Assembly (NCBI RefSeq): GCF_004359215.1
Contig: NC_090624.1
Location: 2,311,066 to 2,375,065 of the forward strand
Source of the DNA: Bremia lactucae
Taxonomy: Eukaryota; Oomycota; Peronosporomycetes; Peronosporales; Peronosporaceae
Reading direction: 5' to 3'
DNA length: 64,000 nucleotides
The translations under genes were made by a program, and so were the position numbers. This document shows positions 56,560 to 64,000 of this stretch, in pieces. The notes under the pieces were generated by a model. That model was given only the letters and a program-made list of their open reading frames with translations, was not told where the DNA came from and ran no database searches. Numbering within the stretch: position 1 is the stretch's first letter; each line of letters opens with the position of its first letter.

Positions 56560-57674
56560 GTTTCTAAGATCAATTGCCATTGTATCTGCTCACCAAGTTT
56601 TCGTGCCACAATTCGCCGTGGAATGATGGGACATTCGAGTTTCAGCTGTTCCAAAAATCTGGATGAAATTAAGTTTGGTGGCAATTACAGAAACTGTCAC
56701 TGATGGTATCTACTGGTGCTTCAAATTCATAAAGTGCCGACTCTCAAGGCCGGTTTTATCGGTATATTTTCAGTATACCGGTCTACCGCCATGGTACCGA
56801 TCATAGGTGCACCACCCAAAAACTGCATTTCCCGTTCGCAATTGCCATACCAGAAAAGGAATACGTCACAATGACAGTGTCAGTTATGATAGTAGCATTA
56901 CCGTTGCTGGACCAGAGCCCTCGTTCATAGAATTTTGATTGCAAAGTGTCTAAATTGCATATTTGACTGTGGAAAAACAAGGGGGTCAGTAGAATTGACC
57001 GGAGTGGTCTGCATTTCCTCCATTTCGTTTGGAATTGCTCGCACCATGAAAAAAGATGGACGGACAAGGAGTGGACTTGCATTGACACGAAATTTCGTCG
57101 ATATTTTTATTTTGGGTAGCCTTAAGATGTCTCGAGTTGCTTGGTGGAGGAGCAGTGCCCGTCAGAAAGGCTCTTGCTATCGGTAATATTGCTACAGGTA
57201 TACACGGTCCGACGCGCAAATACCCACTTCGGCACCGGCAATATACCGTTTTAAACAAATAACCACTACTGCACACAATCAAGTTGCCAGCAATAATTGC
57301 GCTTGAAATGGGTGGGGCATCGCTCAGTGCAGCAACAATCGAGTTAAATGGTAGCGAGGTGGAGGAAAGACACTGGACTTCAGTGTCGCTTGTGGCGACA
57401 TATACAGTGCCACTCACGTTAGTGTACGTCACGACCTTTCCGGCTTCTTGTATTATTGTTGCATAGCCGTCGTATAGAACTTTCGCTTCATTAGTTGCCA
57501 CAATTAATTGGATTGGCAAAATAACCACTTTGTCGAACTGGTGGCGGTTGCATGTGACACCAATTTTTATAAAACGTTTAGCGAATCGTTAAAGTCCAGA
57601 GTTGCAACTGCTTCTGTTGCAAGAGTTGCCAGAATAATGAGGCCATAAAGCAGTGCGCGAGCACGTCGAGCCAT
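56560..57674 (-). pseudogene. Secreted protein gene, broken by frameshifts
   Basis: The minus-strand ATG at 57674 starts a clear signal peptide (MARRARALLYGLIILATLA, cleavage probably after AVA at residue 24). The frame then fails near 57570 and resumes as CNRHQFDKVVILP, AKVLYDGYATIIQEAGKV, TYTNVSGTVYVAT and SAIIAGNLIVCSSGY. An EGF-like Cys pattern (YCRCRSGYLRVGPC) follows. Further frames carry FYERGLWSSNGNATIITDTVIVTYSFSG (56945-56850) and TVSVIATKLNFIQIFGTAE (about 56700-56640). Beta-rich repeats suggest an extracellular, adhesin-like protein, but I recognise no family. At least two frame breaks imply a pseudogene. Confidence 0.6.
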
Positions 57675-58932
57675 CTTTTATTTGTAAGAACACAATTCAT
57701 TAACAGGCTTTAGACATGTGGAAGGCTCGGGGGTTGTGGGATCGAAATAGGTCCTGTTAAGGAAGAATAGCACCGAGCGATTGTGTTGCATCCATGACAC
57801 TTGTTTTTGCTGGTCAAATAGTCGTCGTATTCGATTTCAATTAAAGTGGCAGAGCAACTAAAACATACTGGCTATATCACGATTGCTACGGTGGCAAATC
57901 ACCCGCCATTTTCTTTCGTTAATCGTTTTCATTCCCATGTTTCCGAGGTTCTCGACGTAAAGGTGCGACGAAATAATCTTTTGTAAAAGAAGGCGTCTGC
58001 TCGTGCGGCCACTGCCCATCCGAATGCTTTAGAACTTCGATCCATTTGAAGAAGAATCGTACATATAATTATAAAGAGGTCGAAAACAAGCTTATGAATT
58101 TTAGGATAACACTAATTTTAAATAATTCTCAGGAAAAATCTGGCTTTCAATTTCGCACAAGTGGCAAATACCACAAGAAGGCGATTTAAACGTAAGTCCC
58201 ACTTTTTTAAAAGGGCTCCGATTCCGAGAAGCGATACCTTAAAGACGTTATCCAGAAGAAGACCTCTCGAAATAAAGCTACTAAAAGGCTCAAGGCTGTT
58301 AATCTAATCTATCGATGCTTCCTCTCACTCTGTCGGGACTAGAACTCTCCGTTAGAAACTTTGTAAGACTTTTATTTAGTTAGATAGCCGCTCGCTAGGA
58401 CCGTAACGAGGATTAAATATAAGTTTAAAGTTTATTGTGATGGCCTGGATCGGTCGCACGTGTTCTGAGGGTATTCTACTTCACTAAAAAGGTTGCGTTT
58501 TCGGCATTTCTCGAAAAACAACAGCCTTATTCCACATAAATAAGGCTACTTTTCCTATAATGGACAAATGGCGAGCCTTGGGCGCTCGGCAGTGTGAGGT
58601 TCTAATTAAAATCGAGTTCGGTATCGTATGGATGTCGGAAGGCAATACAAACAGAACGGCGTTTGTAAAAGACACGGCAGCCATTGCGCTTCCATCTCAC
58701 CCGACGCTACTATTTCTTTGAATATCGATGCAGTTTTATATTTTTTATTTCTACGACATAAAAGCTCGTTGTCGAGATGCTTTACTTGATTACATTTTGC
58801 AGGTCAGGTGCATGGCGCGCAGCCCTTTGCGCCGCGACTTCTACCTGGTATCCTCGATTCATGTAAGCACACCATTTGTCAAATCGAATTCTTCTATCGT
58901 ACTTGACCTCTCACACAACATACACTTCACAA
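57675..58932. other. Spacer and probable 5' region of the SHMT gene
   Basis: No gene is recognised up to about 58800. 58813-58863 holds an ATG frame (MARSPLRRDFYLVSSIH) ending at a good splice donor (GTAAGC), which may be the first SHMT exon. Confidence 0.45.
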
Positions 58933-59034
58933 ATGAATCTCAATCAACTGCAACGTCCTCACCAACCTCACCAACCGTTTCCGCATTCCGCATTCCACCC
59001 TTCCCCCCGACGTACTTCCCACAAGCAAGCATTT

Positions 59035-60488
59035 ATGGTTATCGTACGTCTACGAACTTCATCCTGCGGCCGTAACCTTGTACTAATATTGACTAACATT
59101 AGGCCAACAACGCAACGCTCGAAGAGCAGGATCCCGAGATCTTTCACCTCATTGAGGACGAGAAGAATCGGCAATGGAAGTGTTTAGAGCTCATTGCGTC
59201 GGAAAATTTCACGTCCCGAGCAGTTATGGATTGTTTGGGCTCGTGCCTTACCAATAAATACGCCGAGGGGTTACCAAACGCACGCTACTACGGCGGGAAC
59301 GAGATCATTGATAAAATTGAAATCTTGTGCCAGCAGCGCGCCCTGGCAGCCTACAGCTTGGACGCAAACACGTGGGGCGTCAACGTCCAGCCGTACTCGG
59401 GATCACCTGCGAATTTTGCCGTCTACACGGCGCTATTACGTCCCCACGACCGTATCATGGGGCTCGACTTGCCCAGTGGAGGCCACTTGACCCATGGCTT
59501 TTACACGTACTCCAAAGCGGAAAACACACGGAAAGCCGTGTCGGCTACATCCGTGTACTTTGAGTCACTCCCGTACCGCGTAAGTGCCGACACGGGTCTC
59601 ATTGACTTTGAGAAGCTTGCCGAGACAGCCGCGCTCTTTAAACCTGCCATGATCGTATGTGGTGGCAGCGCGTATCCACGGGATTGGGACTACAATGCGT
59701 TTCGTAAGATTGCGGACGACAATGGCGCGCTTTTAATGTGCGATATGGCCCATTACAGCGGCCTCGTGGCCACGAAAGAGCACAATAGTCCATTTGAATA
59801 TTGCGACATTGTCACGACGACAACGCACAAGTCGCTACGTGGGCCACGGGCTGGCATGATCTTCTTTCGTCGTGACGAGCGGAAATTTGAGTCGCGGATT
59901 AATAATGCCGTCTTTCCAGCTCTTCAAGGCGGTCCTCATGAGCACCAAATTGCGGGGATTGCGGCACAACTCAAGGAGGTCCAGACACCCGCATTCAAAA
60001 CGTATGTTCAGCAACTCAAGGCAAATGCCAAGGTCTTGGCCAAGACGTTGATGGAACGAGGCTATACCATGTGTACGGGAGGCACTGACAATCACTTGAT
60101 TTTGTGGGACTTGCGTCCACAAGGAGTCACGGGCTCGAAGCTGGAGAAACTATGCGATATGGTCTGTATCACGCTGAACAAGAATGCCGTGCTGGGTGAT
60201 CGCAGTGCGTTGACTCCTGGTGGTGTGCGTGTCGGTACGCCTGCTTTAACAAGTCGTGGATTCAAAGAAGCAGAATTTGTCCAAGTTGCCGCGTTTTTAG
60301 ACCGAGCACTCAAGTTGTGTGTGGAGATTCAGTCGACGAGTGGGAAGAAGTTAGTGGACTTTATACAGGCTGCCGAGGTGCATGAAGGCGTCAAACAGCT
60401 CCGTTGCGATGTCAATGCACTTGCCACGTCGTTTGAAATGCCTGGGTTTAAGGTCTCGGAGATGCGTAACAAGCGCATTGAAGAGTAA
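59035..60488 (+). CDS. SHMT: Serine hydroxymethyltransferase
   Basis: The main exon is 59103-60488, preceded by a 59-bp GT-AG intron (59044-59102). It converts serine and tetrahydrofolate to glycine and 5,10-methylene-THF with PLP. Hallmarks: [51 protein letters not shown], the PLP-lysine site [31 protein letters not shown] and [17 protein letters not shown]. Length from ATG 59035 is 464 residues, normal for a cytosolic enzyme. Two longer starts are possible: ATG 58933 (37 codons, same exon), or an upstream exon 58813-58863 spliced to 59026, giving an Arg-rich N-terminus that could be a mitochondrial presequence. No catalytic residue appears changed. Confidence 0.94.
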
Positions 60489-61093
60489 AGAATGTTGGAT
60501 TGTTACTGAAAAGCAGTCGGTAGCGAATCTTTCTGCGATCGGGTACGGTGCACGTGGAAGCTGCTGGTTTTTTCTTTTAGTCGCACCTTTCATCGAGTAT
60601 ACAATTCGACAGGCTTGTCTCGTGTGTATCCCAACTTTATTGACAACTATTCTTGTGAATCGGATTACTAAGTGGCGAAGGTTTTCTCGCAGCACTCTGG
60701 AGGAACTCGAAACTTGCTTGTATACAGGAATAATAGATATGCGCCATTTCAAAGTCTTTAGTTTTCATGTCGTTCTGAAAGGTTTTTGAGAATTCAGGTC
60801 TGCAATTAAGAAAATCTCATCTGAATTGGAGTTTTCGTTATTTCAAGTCAGCCAAATATCTGGAAAAAATGGTCAAATATCGGACTATTTTGTCAAATCG
60901 TCTTAATTTTAAAGCTTTTAGCTTTGTGATGGATTCGGACTAAAATACACACAGATACTTACGCCAAGGTAAAAAACAGATTAAAAATCTAAAGTCGATA
61001 TGATACTATAGGAAATTCCTTAACTCACCTTATCCACTTTCTAGCCAATCGAATGTCATACTTAGAGCCCATCACATTTCATTACAATATAAT
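60489..61093. other. Spacer downstream of SHMT
   Basis: Opposing chance frames overlap the 3' end of SHMT, but none carries a recognisable protein. Confidence 0.4.
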
Positions 61094-61177
61094 AACGTCG
61101 AAATCTCCGTGCATGATCAGCAACGTTGAAATCTCCGCGCACGGCTAGCAACATCAAAATCTACCGTCAATCATCCA
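61094..61177 (+). repeat. 28-bp tandem repeat, three units
   Basis: Units 61094-61121, 61122-61149 and 61150-61177 each begin AAC(G/A)T(C/T)(G/A)AAATCT and diverge at the right. The unit length is not a multiple of three, and the array lies in non-coding AT-rich DNA. Confidence 0.75.
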
Positions 61178-61488
61178 CTTTCTAAACTAACTACACTATT
61201 TTCCGCAGGCGCTATAGCTTACACAACACCCGGGATGTCCTCGAGAAATACAGGCAGCGATACAAAAGTAAAAGGTTTTAAGATCAGTGTTTTAAACTGA
61301 CTTGAGAAGGACAATTAAAGCACTTATGGCTTCGTTTCCATGAATTTTCGGGGCGGTCTAAATCGTGATGGATATCAGCATTCTCGCAAAGAAAGAACTT
61401 AACTCGCACTTCGTTCTCAGGACGGTTTCCAACTTTTCTGGACCGCGCAACTTTCAATGGAAAGTTGTCAGGTAATGCCACATGTAAC

Positions 61489-61890
61489 GGGCTAAAGTTT
61501 CCCTAATGTTACACAATTCCCGTTAGGTACACTTGTGTACTTAAGGGGATAGTCAATTACTAAATCAAAGTAATTAGACCAGCACTCGGGTGTGGTTCAC
61601 ATGTGACCAGCCCTTGAGTATGTGATGCACATGGGTGCATTCACATTAGGAGAGATGACGGCTAGCGTCATCCGTTACGCGAGGTATCTAGAAAAATACG
61701 CTCGCAATACATATTAAGTTTTATCTGTAGATATGGCATTTTGATTGGTAAAAATAGGTATTTATATTAAATGCGATTAAATATTTATCAGTCTGAAAAC
61801 TATTCCTACTTAGTAAGTGCGCACGAGGAGCCGGATTACCGCTCCCGTGACGACACTTAACCAAAGTACTTGGTGGTTGGGTGAGGCCGC
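61489..61890 (+). repeat. LTR of the B/D family, inverted relative to adjacent pol
   Basis: Starts TGTAACGGGCTAAAG and follows the order of the gypsy B LTR read on its minus strand, ending near CCCACCACAA at about 61890. The neighbouring pol is on the minus strand, so a matching 3' LTR would be expected in the other direction. Confidence 0.7.
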
Positions 61891-61910
61891 TAACGCGCCC
61901 ACCACAACTT

Positions 61911-62178
61911 CTAAATGGCCTCGTTTAAACGGGCCAAGAGCGTCGCTCCTAGAGCGCGCTCTTGTAGACGCACATAATTATTATGGCGTCTTTCAATCAT
62001 GGAGGGCTCAGGGAAAATCGGCTGGGCGTATTTCCCGATCCCGGTCGTGTTGCGTTCAAATGAATGCCCGACCAATACGAGGCGGAATTCCTGCGCCGCA
62101 TTCAACCACATTCCGATGTGATGAAACAGCGGTCGCAGCGAATTAATTTCGCCCGTTTGCGTGTGAAAGAAATCATGG
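61911..62178 (-). pseudogene. Accessory ORF relative, same strand as pol in element D
   Basis: A continuous minus-strand frame of about 90 codons ending in TAG at 61911: HDFFHTQTGEINSLRPLFHHIGM, AAQEFRLVLVGHSFERNTTGIGK, then SMIERRHNNYVRLQERALG. It is homologous to the plus-strand accessory region of element B (36425-36600) and more intact. No ATG opens the frame at its right edge, so the N-terminal part is missing. Confidence 0.5.
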
Positions 62179-62229
62179 GTGGTACTGTACCCTGCTTCTT
62201 CTCACTACGCTACTTCTGCTAGTCCTTTT

Positions 62230-64000
62230 GAGACTAGCGAAGTGACCTCAGCTGGTGCTCCTTTTCATAGGCAGCAACCAAGCCGGGCACATCAATACGT
62301 AGGGTATCGATCGGTTCCTAAGAGTCAAAACTCTTCGGTAACCTTTCCATTGAACGAGGATCTGGTACCCTTGCGTCACGGAGCGGTGGGCAAGCAATCT
62401 TCCAACAAGGAAGCGTTGATTCCCACCCGCATCCATCAGTGCAGGTGGCGCCCGATAGGAGCGGCGATCTCGCCCACCTAATCGCGGCTGCCTTACCTTC
62501 GTCCGTTCAGTCGCATGCGTTAAGCGCTGCTGAACGACGTATTGCGGATCTCGAGAGTCAAGTCTCGCGACTGACCTCGGATCTTGTTGATGTCCGAGCG
62601 AAGGCTCGTCAGGGTTATGAACGCCTGAAGACTCGCTTGGATCTCTTTGAAAGGATAATGCTGAGGGATCTGCGTTACTCGCGTGATGTCCTCGCTCTCC
62701 AAGTCCTGTTCGTGGTGGGAGGCATCGGTCCGATAGTTTTTCGCCTTCACCGTCCCCCTCACCCGAACGACGCTCGACTCACAGTCGGCGTCACCATCGG
62801 TCTCCTTAGACGGATGGGGGTATGTGACCTCATTTGGGTCTACACACCGTTTCAGACGACACACGTAAAATACGGGGTTCTTCTTTATATACGGGGGGAG
62901 GGTGAGCCTATAATTTAGGTCTCCAACCTCTTCTACCACCGCAAAGGGCCAAATGAAACGCGGCAACAACTTCGTAGTACCTCCAGGTAGTACAGAAATT
63001 GCATTTTTAGGTAGGGTAGCAGTACTTATTAGTACTTTTTTCCCTCACTCTAAAAGCGTTCATTTCTTACGACCATTTCGGTCCGCATATTCTTTTTGCT
63101 TGTCCTGTGCGCTTACCATTGCGTCACGGACTTTCCGTATGATGGCTAATCGCTCATCCACAAAGCGTTGAGCCTCGCTCACGCTTTTAGCATCAAACTC
63201 GCCTATGATACCGCCAAGAGGTCGGTCATAAGGCGTAGTTTTATTGACCACTGCTAAAATGGCAGGGTCACTAGGGCAAGTTTCTGTCTTTGAGATGATA
63301 CCCTCATGGGTCATCGTCATATTGACGAAACTATGTCCCTCTTTCGCACCGAGCATAGTGAGGGGCCCTCCCCCACTAAGACTCGGGCTGCGCACAAACA
63401 AGACTGTCGTCCGTGGATAACGCAGTCCGTTGATATAAAACGGTGTCTTACCCGTACTGGCGTGTACACTGTTATTGATAGCGAACTCCACAAAGGGCAA
63501 TTGCTTTCTCCACTCTTTAAGAGTTGTTATAGTGCGCAAGACATCCACCACGACCCGATTAACACGTTCTGTTTGGACATCGGTCTAAGGATGATCTGCG
63601 GTCGACATGTGGAGCTTGCTCCCTAGCAGCTCGAACACATGTCGCCAAAAACCAGACGTAAGACGTGGATACCGGTCCGATACTATGGACTCAAGCATCC
63701 CTTGTAATCGTTAAACATGATCCAAGAACAAGAGAGCTGCCTCCTTGCCTGTGATCGATGTCTTACATGGTGCTAAGGGCACCATTTTGTTCAGTCTGTC
63801 TACAAAGACGACTAGCCCATCGTCCGACCCTTATGATCAGGCGGCATGCCAAACATGAAGTCTAGACTTACTGACTTCCAACAGTTGGTTGGAATCGGTA
63901 GCGGCTTCAGTGGCGCACTGCTGGACGGTGCAGCCTTAATGCACTGACACTGTTCGCAAGAGCAAATATAGTTGGCCACCCATCTATATAGGTGTGGCCA
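62230..64000 (-). mobile_element. Gypsy element D: integrase to chromodomain, cut by the window edge
   Basis: Minus strand. The integrase zinc/core junction is at 63990-63800 (CEQCQCIKAAPSSSAPLKPLP, SVSLDFMFGMPPD). The tail is at 63551-63060 (WRKQLPFVEFAINNSVHAS, TPFYINGLRYPRT, EYADRNGRK). The GPF-type region is at 62969-62880 (LPRFIWPFAVVEEVG, NPVFYVCRLK). The chromodomain is near 62440-62250 (NQRFLVGRLLAHR, LVQWKGY). It is collinear with B and shows the segment that B has lost. Confidence 0.8.

Noticed and set aside
57284..57466. Plus-strand ORF antisense to the secreted-protein relic
   Set aside because: Shadow of the minus-strand frame, which has the signal peptide and Cys pattern.
58484..58684. 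Small minus-strand ORF as a secreted effector
   Set aside because: Starts with ATG but has no convincing signal peptide and no RXLR, EER or LFLAK motif.

Overview
The window reads as nuclear DNA of a peronosporalean oomycete (Phytophthora or downy-mildew type). Genes carry short introns (about 56-93 bp) with GT-AG borders, several have an oomycete-style initiator plus flanking element, and the intergenic space is filled with decayed Ty1/copia and Ty3/gypsy LTR retrotransposons with chromodomains. A 92-base run of N (44607-44698) marks an assembly gap. The species cannot be fixed from the sequence alone.

Layout. 1-9.3 kb: copia debris and a near-complete dead copia element on the minus strand. 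9.6-21.4 kb: a gene island with an AMPK/SNF1 catalytic subunit (six exons), a stramenopile-type nuclear protein, a phosphatidylserine synthase (four exons), a BED-like/SDR-like gene pair, a PDZ protein and a CDPK-like kinase. 22.1-30.3 kb: gypsy element A (minus). 30.4-34.8 kb: second island with a group XII-like secretory phospholipase A2, TAF10 and two tandem START + FYVE-like paralogues. 35.5-55.9 kb: stacked gypsy elements B, B', C and E with a MULE (FAR1-type) fragment and a solo-LTR-like repeat. 56.5-57.7 kb: a broken secreted-protein gene. 59.0-60.5 kb: serine hydroxymethyltransferase. 61.5 kb to the end: gypsy element D, running off the edge.

The host genes are mostly housekeeping: energy sensing, calcium signalling, phospholipid synthesis and cleavage, lipid/phosphoinositide binding, basal transcription and one-carbon metabolism. 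They do not form one pathway.

The least ordinary signals are in the gypsy elements. Elements A, B', C and E carry many short perfect inverted repeats (7-12 bp arms, loops of 0-9 nt), through coding sequence and an LTR, although their reading frames are decayed. Elements A, B and B' carry an extra open region beyond the chromodomain on the strand opposite pol; a relative of the B version lies on the same strand as pol in element D. Element C ends in an array of hairpins with a 10-bp arm.
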